A DNA stretch of 64,000 nt from an uncultured Elusimicrobium sp. (lineage in GTDB: Bacteria > Elusimicrobiota > Elusimicrobia > Elusimicrobiales > Elusimicrobiaceae), in assembly GCA_902794125.1 (NCBI GenBank), contig CADBFX010000001.1, positions 26,371 to 90,370 of the forward strand, given 5' to 3'. Shown in pieces: positions 32,252 through 41,337 of the stretch (position 1 is the stretch's first letter; each line of letters starts with the position of its first letter). The notes under the pieces were generated by a model. That model was not told the DNA's origin. It saw nothing but the letters and a program-made list of their open reading frames with translations, and made no database searches. The position numbers were made by a program, and so were the translations under genes.

Positions 32252-32323
32252 GCCAAGACGGGGGATCGAACCCCGGACCTGCCGCTTACGAAGCGGCTGC
32301 TCTACCAGCTGAGCTATCTTGGC
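32252..32323 (-). tRNA. tRNA-Thr (anticodon CGT)
   Basis: 72-nt cloverleaf on the minus strand: acceptor GCCAAGA/TCTTGGC, D arm GCTC/GAGC, anticodon stem GCCGC/GCGGC with loop TTCGTAA (anticodon CGT, reads ACG), variable loop AGGTC, T arm CGGGG/CCCCG with TTCGATC. All stems are fully paired. CCA is not encoded. Confidence 0.96.
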
Positions 32324-32384
32324 GAAAAACGGGTTATTAACTACTTATATATTCTATCAAAAAAGAAATCTTTTTGCATTAAAA

Positions 32385-34637
32385 CTATTTTTTTGAACGG
32401 GCCATGCGCTCGTTTACTTGTTTTTGCAACGCGGCCATTTGCGGGTTTTGGTGATTGCGTTGTAAAAATTCTGGCTCGGTAACTCCGTCGGGACCTTGTT
32501 GGAAGCGGTCCAGCCAATACTGGGCACGCGGTAAATCGTTTTCCAACAACGCAATTTGTACCAAATAGGCATACGTTTGCGGGTTGACCGGGTCTACTAA
32601 CAGGGCGCGTTCAAAAGCTTTTTTAGCTTGAGCCATATTGTCCAAGGCTTCTTGGCGAAGCCAGGCATATTCGCTGTCGCTGTGGGCGTGGGTAGAATCG
32701 TCCGAGCGGCGCAACGCCATAGCGTAATATAATTGACCGCGGTTGTGATGCAACATGGGGTGATTGGGAGTGCGCTCCAGGACAATCGCAAAATCTTTTA
32801 AAGCACGGGTGTAATCGTCCGACGGGCCGGTGGTATCACCGCGTAAAGGGGAGAAAATTTTTGTTAAATTAAATAACGTAGCAAATACGTTGGCCCGGAA
32901 GTGACGATATTCGGTTTGGAACGGATTAAAAGTAACGGCCCGGGTAAAATAACCCACGGCTCCTTCCACATTGCGTAGGTCGTTTAATGCAATACCTACG
33001 CTGTAATAATGATTGGCGCGCATTGGTTGATAAGAAAGCCACACCATCGGAACGGATACACAAAGTACGCTAATAGCTAGTGCGCTGCGCAGTAGCCACG
33101 AACTTCGCAAGTATAGATAAACTACACCACCCACACATCCCAAACATACGGTCCACGCGCAAACGGCCAGTATAAGTTCACCGAAAGTTTGAACAGCCAG
33201 CGCAGCGGTTATTTCGTGAAAAGAGGTGATAAGTTGCACAGCCGCCACCGCCAGTAAACCGAGTAACACAATGCGCAACACAACTAATAACGCGCGCGGA
33301 GCGGGGAAAATCGTTGTATTTTCTTCCGGTTGGGGTGGGAAAGATAACGCAAGGAGTATCCCCATAAATAATGCGAAGAAAAAACCACTGCTTGCAAAAC
33401 GGATGCTGATGTCCACGCCGCTGTGGATTACCATGCCTGCCAGGGCGGCTGTGTAGGCCAAAAGCAAATAATTACGTTCTTTGTTAGCGGCAAGATTGTT
33501 TTCTTGCTTTAAGTTTTTAATAGCGGCCGTAAATAAGAATATGAGCAGCCACAAAAAGATAGCTAATCCCACGGTGCCTGATATGGCCCATTGTTCTAAA
33601 AATTCATTTTCGGCATGTTGCGTTTCGGTGTTGTGGGAATCTTCAATATAAAAAATTTGTGGCCGGCGGTAAGCGGAATAAATAATTTTAAAACTGCCCG
33701 GCCCGCCAACGCCCATGACGGGGTTATCTTGCACCATTTCAAAGGTAGATAGCCAGGTAAATGTACGGAAACTGACCGACTGAAAACGCTTGGCTGTAAA
33801 AAATCCGGCCAGCCCTAACGTGACGATTAACAAGCCAACGGCTACCCAATTGATAAGGCGCAATTTTGTTTTAGCAAGAGAAGATAAATAATTAGTAAAT
33901 AAAAAAGCTCCTACGGCTGCCGCGGCTGCGTACGCCAACCACGCTCCTTTACTCTCGGTAAAGAATAAACTGATAAGCCCGATTCCTAAGAGAATAAGTA
34001 AAGATTTTTTACGTGTCAGTAAATAATAACCGGACACAATGCACGAAGCAAAAACAACAAAATCCCCGAAGAAGTTCGGGTTGGCGTGCGTGGAAAAAAC
34101 CCGTTTGGCAAAGAAACCGCTCCACGGCATGGGGTCGGCCCCCGGCAATACTAAATTCACGGCTTGCAAAACCGCATATCCAAACGAAATCCATGCAGTT
34201 GCTACTAGGTAGCGAGTAATAATTTTAATGTCTTTTAACGAAAATTCCGTGGCGGCTAATAGCGTAATTACAATGTAAATTAAAAAGCGGATAAATTCTT
34301 CGGCCGCTTCCATGTGATACGGCGCGAAAATAAAGCAAATTATATTCCAAACCGCGTAGGCAAATACAGGCAGTAAATAAATGATATTGTGACGGGAAAA
34401 TGGACTTTTGCGCTGGGTGATTTTTAACGCAGTCCACAACGCCAGCAAAATAATTCCGCCCATGTGCAGTAAGGTCAGTTTTACTTGAGCCGTGTCGTAC
34501 GTGGCAGTGAAAAAGCAGATACTGATTAGTACACTCATCCACCCGGTTATATGCACGAGTGCCGCACGTAAAAAAGAAACGGCTGAAGAAGAAACCGCGG
34601 GAGCAGAAATTTGTTTTTTAGAATGTTTTGCAACCAT
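32385..34637 (-). CDS. O-antigen ligase-family membrane protein with TPR tail
   Basis: 750 aa from the ATG at 34637; a TTG 12 bases upstream is less likely. About 12-13 membrane helices span residues 20-545. A large periplasmic loop in the Wzy_C/WaaL domain includes SHNTETQHAENEFLEQWAIS (His near 320) preceded by MGVGGPGSFKIIY, the conserved loop of O-antigen ligases and polymerases. A C-terminal soluble region (from about 555) carries TPR units (YYSVGIALNDLRNVEGAVGY, LHHNRGQLYYAMAL, AKKAFERALLVDPVNPQTYA). It would attach or polymerise glycan on lipid A or on protein such as pilin. Given the many pilins, a pilin O-oligosaccharyltransferase is also possible. Confidence 0.85.
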   Translation of the reverse strand: MVAKHSKKQISAPAVSSSAVSFLRAALVHITGWMSVLISICFFTATYDTAQVKLTLLHMGGIILLALWTALKITQRKSPFSRHNIIYLLPVFAYAVWNIICFIFAPYHMEAAEEFIRFLIYIVITLLAATEFSLKDIKIITRYLVATAWISFGYAVLQAVNLVLPGADPMPWSGFFAKRVFSTHANPNFFGDFVVFASCIVSGYYLLTRKKSLLILLGIGLISLFFTESKGAWLAYAAAAAVGAFLFTNYLSSLAKTKLRLINWVAVGLLIVTLGLAGFFTAKRFQSVSFRTFTWLSTFEMVQDNPVMGVGGPGSFKIIYSAYRRPQIFYIEDSHNTETQHAENEFLEQWAISGTVGLAIFLWLLIFLFTAAIKNLKQENNLAANKERNYLLLAYTAALAGMVIHSGVDISIRFASSGFFFALFMGILLALSFPPQPEENTTIFPAPRALLVVLRIVLLGLLAVAAVQLITSFHEITAALAVQTFGELILAVCAWTVCLGCVGGVVYLYLRSSWLLRSALAISVLCVSVPMVWLSYQPMRANHYYSVGIALNDLRNVEGAVGYFTRAVTFNPFQTEYRHFRANVFATLFNLTKIFSPLRGDTTGPSDDYTRALKDFAIVLERTPNHPMLHHNRGQLYYAMALRRSDDSTHAHSDSEYAWLRQEALDNMAQAKKAFERALLVDPVNPQTYAYLVQIALLENDLPRAQYWLDRFQQGPDGVTEPEFLQRNHQNPQMAALQKQVNERMARSKK

Positions 34638-34659
34638 ATTTATATACAATAACTTTTAA

Positions 34660-37548
34660 TTATCCCTTTTTTAGAATTTCTTGCGGGTGTTTTTTTAAAA
34701 ACTCGCTCACCGCATCCAATTCCGGTTTTAGGTATTTCCCGGTGTACGATTTTTTGCACGCGGCCACGTCTTTCGGGGTGCCTTCGCACACAATTTGTCC
34801 GCCTTTGTCGCCGCCTTCGGGCCCTAGGTCAATCAGCCAGTCAGCTGTTTTGATAACGTCCAAATTGTGCTCAATAATAAGCACGGTGTTGCCCTTATCG
34901 GCTAATCCGTGGAGTACTTGCAATAGTTTATCAATATCGGCAAAGTGTAAACCGGTGGTGGGTTCATCTAAAATATAGAGTGTATTTCCTGTTCCTTTGC
35001 GGGAAAGTTCGTCTGCCAGTTTTACGCGCTGGGCTTCCCCGCCGGATAAAGTGGTAGCGGCTTGGCCGAGTTTAATGTATCCAAGCCCGACGTCGTTGAG
35101 CGTTTGTAAACAGCGTTTAATTTTAGGGATAGCATCAAAAAAATCTAACGCTTGTGATACACTTAAATTGAGTACGTCAGCGATATTTTTGCCTTTGAAT
35201 TTTACCTGGAGTGTATCTTCATTAAAGCGGTTGCCGTTGCATTCTTCGCATTTTACGTAAATATCCGGCAAAAATTGCATTTGAATTTTTAAAATGCCGT
35301 CGCCCTGGCATTTTTCGCACCGTCCGCCTTTGACGTTAAAGGAAAACCGCCCCGGTTTATATCCGCGCCGTTTGGCTTCGGGCATTTGGGCAAACAAGTC
35401 GCGTATGTGCGAAAATACGCCCGTGTAGGTGGCCGGGTTACTGCGCGGCGTTTTACCAATAGGGCTTTGGTCCACAATAATTACTTTATCAATGTTGTCT
35501 AACCCTTTGATAATTTCGTGTTCGCCGGGTACGTCTTTGGCCCCGTAAAATTTACGTGCCAGGGCCTTGTAGAGAATTTGGTGCACCAGCGTACTCTTGC
35601 CCGAGCCGGACACGCCCGTTACACACACAAATTTGCCCAGCGGAATTTTTACATCTATGTTTTTCAGGTTAAATTGCCGCGCACCGTGAATAGTTAAAAA
35701 TTTTCCGTTTCCTTTGCGAAGTTCTTGGCGGGGCAGAATAATTCTCCGCCCGTTTAGGTACGAGGCCGTGAGTGAATTTTTATTACGCAAGAAATCTTGG
35801 GTTGGCTCGCTGGCTACAACCTGCCCGCCGTTTTCGCCGGCGGCCGGGCCGAGTTCCACCACGTGATCTGCCGCTAAAATGGTGTCCTTGTCGTGCTCTA
35901 CGATAATCAGGGTGTTGTCCAGGTCGCGCAGGTTTTTAAGCGTTTCAATCAAGCGGTCGTTGTCGCGCGAGTGCAGGCCGATAGTAGGTTCGTCCAGTAC
36001 GTAGAGCACCCCGGTCAATCCCGAGCCGATTTGTGTGGCCAGGTGGATGCGTTGGGCTTCGCCGCCGGATAATGTTTGGCTTTTGCGGTTAAGTGTTAGG
36101 TAACTAAGCCCGACACTATTTAAAAATTCCAAGCGCGCGCGGATTTCTTTTAATACGTCTTTAGCAATAATTTTTTCCTTCTCGCTGAGTTGGATGTTTG
36201 CAAAAAAATCTTTTGCCGCGGATACTTGCATGGACGTAACTTCATAAATGTTTTTACCGTTTATTTTTACGGCCAACGCTTCCGGTTTTAAGCGTTTGCC
36301 TTGGCAGGCGGAACACTCTACTTCGCGCATAAAGCGCTGGGTTACTTCCTCTTTTACAAATTCGCTTTCACTTTCGGCTACGCGGCGTTTTAGGTTAGTT
36401 ATTACGCCTTCAAAATCCGCTTCGCCGCCGGAAATAATGGAAGTGTATGTTGCCCCGCCCGTGCCGTATAAAAGTAAATCGCGTTGGGCTTTAGGCAGCT
36501 TGTTCCACGGCGTAGTCATGCTGATTTTTTTGCGCCGGCAGACTTGTTTTAAAATATCGTAGTAATATCCGCTCCAGGAACTTTTCCAGCGGTGGGTGCG
36601 GGTAGTAACTGGGTTTTCCCACGCCTCAATGGCCCCTTCGTTAATAGATAAGGTGGGGTTAGGAACCACCAGTGCTTCATCTACCTCTATTTTTACGCCT
36701 AACCCATTACACTCCGGGCAGGCCCCGTAGGGAGAGTTGAACGAAAATAACCGGGGTTCCAATTCGCTAAATCCAATACCGCAATGGGCGCAGGCGTTGC
36801 TTTCGCTATAGGTAAAGTCCACCGGGTTTTTGCCTTCCGTTTCCAGCACGTGTACCAGGCCTTTGGCATATTTTAAAGCCGCTTCTAAACTTTCCACCAA
36901 GCGTTCGCGGTCAAATTCATCCACGTAAAATTCATCTACTACCAGTTCAATAGTGTGTTTTTTATACCGTTCCAACACAGGAACTTCGTCTAGTAAAACA
37001 ATTTGTCCGTTGACACGGGCTTTTACATACCCTTCTTTTTTAAATTTGGCAAAAAGTTCTTCGTACGTGCCTTGCCGCCCGCGAATAACGGGGGATAAAA
37101 TATAAAGTGTTTTTTCGGGGAATTTTTTCAAAATATCCTGCGCGATGCCTTGTACGCTCCAGGTTTCCACCGGTCGTCCGCACTGCGGGCAATAACGCTT
37201 GCCTATACGGGCAAATAACAGGCGCAGGTAGTCGTAAATTTCCGTTACGGTGGCCACCGTAGAGCGTGGGTTTTTGGACGGGTTGCGCTGTTCAATGGAA
37301 ATGGCGGGGGAAAGCCCTTCAATGTGTTCCACATCCGGTTTTTCCATGAGTTCCAAGAACTGCCGCGCATAGGCGGACATGCTTTCCACATAGCGGCGTT
37401 GTCCTTCCGCATAAATTGTGTCAAACGCAAGCGAACTTTTGCCGGAACCGGACAAGCCGGTTACAACGGTCATTTTATCTTTCGGAATTTCAACGGTAAT
37501 ATTTTTTAAATTGTGGCCTTTTGCGCCAACGACTTTGATGCTTTTCAT
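34660..37548 (-). CDS. uvrA: Excinuclease ABC subunit A
   Basis: 962 aa from the ATG at 37548 with AGGAAGG upstream; the longer frame lacks a Shine-Dalgarno. Two ABC ATPase halves: Walker A TGLSGSGKSS (near 31) and TGVSGSGKSTL (near 650), signatures LSGGEAQRIHLATQIG and LSGGEAQRVKLADELS, Walker B VLYVLDEPTIGLH and LYILDEPTTGLH. Zinc-binding Cys sets are CPQCGR (near 119), CAHCG/CPECNG (near 263-290) and CEKCQGD/CEECNG (near 745). It finds bulky DNA damage with UvrB. Length matches the family. Transcribed alone. Confidence 0.97.
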   Translation of the reverse strand: MKSIKVVGAKGHNLKNITVEIPKDKMTVVTGLSGSGKSSLAFDTIYAEGQRRYVESMSAYARQFLELMEKPDVEHIEGLSPAISIEQRNPSKNPRSTVATVTEIYDYLRLLFARIGKRYCPQCGRPVETWSVQGIAQDILKKFPEKTLYILSPVIRGRQGTYEELFAKFKKEGYVKARVNGQIVLLDEVPVLERYKKHTIELVVDEFYVDEFDRERLVESLEAALKYAKGLVHVLETEGKNPVDFTYSESNACAHCGIGFSELEPRLFSFNSPYGACPECNGLGVKIEVDEALVVPNPTLSINEGAIEAWENPVTTRTHRWKSSWSGYYYDILKQVCRRKKISMTTPWNKLPKAQRDLLLYGTGGATYTSIISGGEADFEGVITNLKRRVAESESEFVKEEVTQRFMREVECSACQGKRLKPEALAVKINGKNIYEVTSMQVSAAKDFFANIQLSEKEKIIAKDVLKEIRARLEFLNSVGLSYLTLNRKSQTLSGGEAQRIHLATQIGSGLTGVLYVLDEPTIGLHSRDNDRLIETLKNLRDLDNTLIIVEHDKDTILAADHVVELGPAAGENGGQVVASEPTQDFLRNKNSLTASYLNGRRIILPRQELRKGNGKFLTIHGARQFNLKNIDVKIPLGKFVCVTGVSGSGKSTLVHQILYKALARKFYGAKDVPGEHEIIKGLDNIDKVIIVDQSPIGKTPRSNPATYTGVFSHIRDLFAQMPEAKRRGYKPGRFSFNVKGGRCEKCQGDGILKIQMQFLPDIYVKCEECNGNRFNEDTLQVKFKGKNIADVLNLSVSQALDFFDAIPKIKRCLQTLNDVGLGYIKLGQAATTLSGGEAQRVKLADELSRKGTGNTLYILDEPTTGLHFADIDKLLQVLHGLADKGNTVLIIEHNLDVIKTADWLIDLGPEGGDKGGQIVCEGTPKDVAACKKSYTGKYLKPELDAVSEFLKKHPQEILKKG

Positions 37549-37571
37549 GGGTGCCTTCCTGTAGAACATAA

Positions 37572-37606
37572 ACACCTGCTTTATAACCTGCCGGCAGGTG
37601 TTTTTT
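37572..37606 (+). terminator. Terminator-like hairpin in the uvrA-flippase intergenic space
   Basis: ACACCTGC (37572-37579) pairs with GCAGGTGT (37594-37601) followed by six T. No rightward gene precedes it, so it may stop antisense transcription out of uvrA or act as an attenuator. Confidence 0.5.
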
Positions 37607-37656
37607 ATCTTAATAAATTATATAATTTATTTAACTTATTTTGCCGGAGTAACTGC

Positions 37657-38709
37657 GTGAAAAAAACGTATAAGTATCTATTTTATATCTTAGGCATGCT
37701 GCTTTCTGTGGGGCTTTTGGCCTTTATGATTTATCAGACCAAAGGCAGCTTTGTAAAAATCTGGCACAGTGTGCAGACAAAGTATTTATTTCTATCCGTG
37801 ATATCTTCCGTGTTGATTTATGTATCCATGGGACTGAGTTTGTATGAAATTTTACGTATCATGGGCCGGCGTATCGGAGCAGGGGCGGCTATCGGGATTG
37901 CTTTGGTGTCCACCACGGTCAATTATGCGGTTTCTTCCTTGGGCGCTAGCGGTTTTGCCTTGCGGGCGCATTTACTCAGCCGCCGCCGCGTACCGTTTGG
38001 CACTTGCGTAACGGCCAGTATCGTAATAACCGTACTGCTTTATTTTGTATTAGCTATTATCATTTTACAGGGTTCGGTGCTGATGCTATTCAATTCTTCC
38101 ACTACGCCGGTGCAACTGATTAAAAACTTTGGGCTGATTGTAGTGATGGGCGCTATCTGTGTAATGATTACGGCGTTTTTATTTAATAATGAGTGGCGCT
38201 ACAAGGCCGTGCGCAACACTTTCCGGTTGATAAACAAAGTGCTTTTCCATGTATTTAAAGCACTTATCCCTAAAGGCCGCTACGACGACTTTATGGACCA
38301 GTTGGACGAGGGAATTGCTCTTATCCACCAAAAAAAGAAAAAAATGACGCGCACCATTATTTACGTGTGCGCCGATTGGTTGTTTACGATTTTAGTGCTT
38401 TTCTTTGCATTTCGTGCCGTGGGCGTGCACATTACGGCCGGAGTACTTGTGGCCGGCTTTGCAGTAGGGATGGTTACTACGCTCATTCCGGTGTTACCGG
38501 GGGGATTAGGAGCTATGGAACTGGCCATGACAGCCGTCTATGCTCAAATGGGAATTGAGTGGGATGCCGCTTTGATGGCAACGCTTATTTACCGGGTTGT
38601 TTACTATGTGATCCCCGGAATTGTCAGTATTTTCATCTATTGGGGGTTGCAACTGTCTGCCTCTCCCGTTAAACCGCTTGGAGGAGATTTCCATGAAAGA
38701 ACGTATTAA
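37657..38709 (+). CDS. Lysylphosphatidylglycerol synthase TM-like (flippase) protein
   Basis: 350 aa from the GTG at 37657, with CCGGAG upstream and TATAAT near 37620; this start places the first helix at the N-terminus. About 8 membrane helices. ALVSTTVNYAVSSLGASGFA-LRAHLLSRRRVPFGTCVTAS and VAGFAVGMVTTLIPVLPGGL-GAMELAMT are the characteristic segments of the LPG_synthase_TM/UPF0104 (YbhN, AglD) family: NxxxP/SxxGxSG and PGGxGxxE. There is no catalytic C-terminal domain, so it probably flips or transports a lipid rather than aminoacylating it. It overlaps the carbonic anhydrase gene by 17 bases. Confidence 0.85.
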   Translation: MKKTYKYLFYILGMLLSVGLLAFMIYQTKGSFVKIWHSVQTKYLFLSVISSVLIYVSMGLSLYEILRIMGRRIGAGAAIGIALVSTTVNYAVSSLGASGFALRAHLLSRRRVPFGTCVTASIVITVLLYFVLAIIILQGSVLMLFNSSTTPVQLIKNFGLIVVMGAICVMITAFLFNNEWRYKAVRNTFRLINKVLFHVFKALIPKGRYDDFMDQLDEGIALIHQKKKKMTRTIIYVCADWLFTILVLFFAFRAVGVHITAGVLVAGFAVGMVTTLIPVLPGGLGAMELAMTAVYAQMGIEWDAALMATLIYRVVYYVIPGIVSIFIYWGLQLSASPVKPLGGDFHERTY

Positions 38710-39208
38710 CGAACAAGTTCCCTGCTTGCATGCCAATAGTTTTATTCATAAAACGGCGGTAGTGATAGGGGATGTGACCGTAGGAGAAAATGTATCCGTT
38801 TGGCCGTGTGCGGTGTTACGCGGCGATATCGCTTCTATTACTGTAGGGGATAACTCCAATATTCAGGAAAATGCTTGCGTGCACGTTAACTACGGTTGCC
38901 CGGCCGTTATCGGCAAAGGCGTAAGCGTCGGGCACGGCGCGGTGGTGCATGGCAGTAAAATTGGCGATAACTGTTTAATCGGTATGAACGCGGTAGTGAT
39001 GGAAAGTGAAATCGGCCCGAACTGCATTATCGGGGCGGGTGCCGTGGTGCCGGCAGGGAAAAATATTCCGGCAGGGTCGCTGGTGATGGGCGTTCCGGCC
39101 AAAGTCGTGCGGCCTTTGGAAGAAGATGAAGTGAACGCTATTATGAAAAATGCGCGCGAATATACCCAGGCCATTCGTATTTATAAAGACCATTGCGAAG
39201 AGATTTAA
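38693..39208 (+). CDS. Gamma-class carbonic anhydrase-like hexapeptide protein
   Basis: 171 aa from the ATG at 38693 with GGAGGAG upstream. Left-handed beta-helix repeats run from VVIGDVTVGENVSVWPCAVL to NCIIGAGAVVPAGKNIPAGS. The three metal His are in ENACVHVNYG and VSVGHGAVVHG, as in YrdA/PaaY/CaiE proteins. The Arg-Asp pair RGDIASITVG and Gln in NIQENACVH are also conserved. It may interconvert CO2 and bicarbonate, or bind another substrate; many members have unproven activity. Starts inside the flippase gene. Confidence 0.9.
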   Translation: MKERINEQVPCLHANSFIHKTAVVIGDVTVGENVSVWPCAVLRGDIASITVGDNSNIQENACVHVNYGCPAVIGKGVSVGHGAVVHGSKIGDNCLIGMNAVVMESEIGPNCIIGAGAVVPAGKNIPAGSLVMGVPAKVVRPLEEDEVNAIMKNAREYTQAIRIYKDHCEEI

Positions 39209-39209
39209 T

Positions 39210-39572
39210 ATGAAAAAAGTTGTTTTAATTGAAGATTCCAAAGTGTTAGGTACGGCACTAGTCGGGGCACTTAAAGTGGAAGGCATTGAAGCCCACTGGG
39301 CCGAAAACGGCGTGGCAGGCGTTGCCTTGGCCAAACAGTTAAAGCCGGACCTTGTTTTACTGGATTTGATGCTACCGAAACTGAGCGGATTTGAAGTCTG
39401 CAAACTGCTAAAGACCGATAACGCTACGTGGCGGATTCCGGTGGTGATTATGTCCACACTGACCGATGAAGAATCCCGCACACGCGCGCAAGAGAGCGGC
39501 GCAGATTATTTTATTCCCAAACCGTACGATTTAGCCGCTACCATTGGTGAAATTAAAAAATATTTAAAATAA
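39210..39572 (+). CDS. Stand-alone response regulator receiver protein
   Basis: 120 aa, only a CheY-like domain. Acidic pair EDS (near 8-10), phospho-acceptor Asp in LVLLDLMLPKLSG (near 50), Thr/Ser in VVIMSTLTDEES (near 79) and Lys in YFIPKPYD (near 102). No output domain. It starts one base after the stop of the carbonic anhydrase gene and precedes a TPR protein, so the TPR protein may be its target or the pair may belong to a gliding/pilus signalling pathway. No histidine kinase is in the window. Confidence 0.92.
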   Translation: MKKVVLIEDSKVLGTALVGALKVEGIEAHWAENGVAGVALAKQLKPDLVLLDLMLPKLSGFEVCKLLKTDNATWRIPVVIMSTLTDEESRTRAQESGADYFIPKPYDLAATIGEIKKYLK

Positions 39573-39583
39573 CAGGAGCCTGT

Positions 39584-40660
39584 ATGTCCGCTACCAAAAA
39601 AACAAAATTAGATGTGACCGTGTTGGAAGATTTATTGGAACAAAACCGTCCTTCCGAAGTGCTTGCTAAATTGGAAAAAGTCCGCACAAAGGATGCGCAA
39701 GGTTGGTTTTTAATGGCGGAGGCTCAACGGCAGTTGGGCTCTTTTGAAGGGGCTCTTAAAAGTTATGCGCGCGGGTTGCAAATAGCTGATACCGCTGAAA
39801 CGCGCATGGATATTTTGTTGGCCATGGCGGCGTGTTACCGCACACTGGGCCATTCGGCTGCGGCTTACGAACTGGCGGACGAAACTTTGGAAATGGCGCG
39901 GGAACTGGAGTATGATGAATATATTGTGCGTGCTATGCAAGAAATGGGCATGGCGCTGCGGGCCTGGGGACGGTTGGAAGAAGCGTTGGAAGTATTAGAT
40001 GCTGTTCTTTCCGCCTACACGCAGCAAAACGATTTAGCCGGTATGAGTTTTATCCATTGGGCCAAGGGGGGAATTTTCCGCCTGCAAGGCGAGTTTGAGG
40101 AAGGTATCGCCCAATTTAAAAAAGCAATTACCCTTGCCAAAAAAGCTGGGGATGATATTAGCTTAGCTTACGGATATTGCGGATTAGCCGGTATTAGCCG
40201 CATCTGCGGGAAAATTGATGCTTGTGTGAAAAACTATAAACTCGCAGAAAAGATTTTCAAAAAAAGTGAAGACCTTTTTGGCAAAGCCTACACGAATTGC
40301 GGCATGGCTAACGGGCTGCGCCAACAGGGAAAATACGACGAAGCCCTGCGCCATTACAACGTGGCAGATAAATTATATTCTTCCATCCACGATACGGTAG
40401 ATTTAGGGTTTGTAAAGTGGGGCCGGGCCGATATTTTAAAACGCAAAAACAAAATGACGGCCGCTTTAAAAGATTTGGAAGAAGCAAAAGTTCTTTTTGA
40501 TAATTCCGATGAAAAACGCGGGCAGATCTTAACCAAATTGTCACTTTCCCAAGTGTTTTATGCACTAGGCCGTACGGAAGAGGCGGAAACGTTTTACGAA
40601 GAGGGCGTTAAACAGGCTAAAGCCGAAGGCTTGCACACCTATTTAGAAAGTTATACCTAA
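39584..40660 (+). CDS. Cytoplasmic TPR protein
   Basis: 358 aa, Shine-Dalgarno CAGGAG. No signal peptide. About eight TPRs, e.g. GWFLMAEAQRQLGSFEGALK, CYRTLGHSAAAYELADETLE, AYTNCGMANGLRQQGKYDEA and FVKWGRADILKRKNKMTAAL. A conserved Asn/Cys helix (AYGYCGLAGISRICGK) resembles TPR-type adaptors such as Rap or LGN-like proteins. Operon with the response regulator, so it could bind phosphorylated or unphosphorylated regulator. The end overlaps the convergent gene by 4 bases. Confidence 0.83.
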   Translation: MSATKKTKLDVTVLEDLLEQNRPSEVLAKLEKVRTKDAQGWFLMAEAQRQLGSFEGALKSYARGLQIADTAETRMDILLAMAACYRTLGHSAAAYELADETLEMARELEYDEYIVRAMQEMGMALRAWGRLEEALEVLDAVLSAYTQQNDLAGMSFIHWAKGGIFRLQGEFEEGIAQFKKAITLAKKAGDDISLAYGYCGLAGISRICGKIDACVKNYKLAEKIFKKSEDLFGKAYTNCGMANGLRQQGKYDEALRHYNVADKLYSSIHDTVDLGFVKWGRADILKRKNKMTAALKDLEEAKVLFDNSDEKRGQILTKLSLSQVFYALGRTEEAETFYEEGVKQAKAEGLHTYLESYT

Positions 40661-41202
40661 TTTACCAAATTGGTAATAGTTCGTTCGAGCCAAGGTAGAA
40701 ACCACCAGGAAAACACAATTGAGAACGCCACCACGGCGGCAAAAACCAGCCATTCGCGGACCGTGATGGGTTTGGTGAGAGCTTCCGAAGTTTCCGGATT
40801 GGTAAATTCTTCAATATCTTGTTTTAATTGCAGTGCGGCAGCGTGGCCCGGTTGGTGCTGCAAAATATAGTCCACGTCTGCTAAAGCGTGTTCTGTGTCG
40901 TTAAAATGCGTCCAGTACAGGCTGGCGCGCAGTTCGTAAGCATCCCAAAAATCCGGTTGTAATTCAATAACTTTGTTGATGTGTTGCAAAGCTTCGTTGG
41001 ATACGGTTAAATTGCCGTCCCCTTCTGTAAATCTATCTCGTGCCAGTTCAAAATGAGCTTGGACGTGGTTTGGGTTTAATTCCACGGCTTTGGCAAAGTA
41101 AGCCGGATCGTAGGTTTTTAAGCCTAGCAGATAATAAACATCTGCGTTGGTGGTGCCGAGTTTTACTTGTTCTTCCAATTCTTTTTGGGAAAATTCTTGC
41201 AT
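40657..41202 (-). CDS. Tail-anchored TPR protein
   Basis: 181 aa. Three TPR-like units (YYLLGLKTYDPAYFAKAVEL, HVQAHFELARDRF, AYELRASLYWTHFNDTEHAL) are followed by one C-terminal membrane helix (WLVFAAVVAFSIVFSWWFLP, residues 150-170), so the protein is anchored with its TPRs in the cytoplasm. TATACT ends 6 bases before the ATG with no Shine-Dalgarno, suggesting a leaderless mRNA. Function unknown. Confidence 0.8.
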   Translation of the reverse strand: MQEFSQKELEEQVKLGTTNADVYYLLGLKTYDPAYFAKAVELNPNHVQAHFELARDRFTEGDGNLTVSNEALQHINKVIELQPDFWDAYELRASLYWTHFNDTEHALADVDYILQHQPGHAAALQLKQDIEEFTNPETSEALTKPITVREWLVFAAVVAFSIVFSWWFLPWLERTITNLVN

Positions 41203-41337
41203 ACGTAAAGTATAACTGTTTTACATAAAAAGAGCAATTAGGTTCGGTATCATTGGTTTCTAAAATCTCTCTTGATTTTGTACCTCTTTTTTATTAAACT
41301 TTCCATAAGGCGTATTTTGGATTTAAGGAGGCTTCCT

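Noticed and set aside
37513..37656. 48-residue N-terminal extension of the flippase-like protein
   Set aside because: It would read through the hairpin at 37572-37606 and its residues are not membrane-like. The GTG at 37657 has a Shine-Dalgarno and starts at the first helix.
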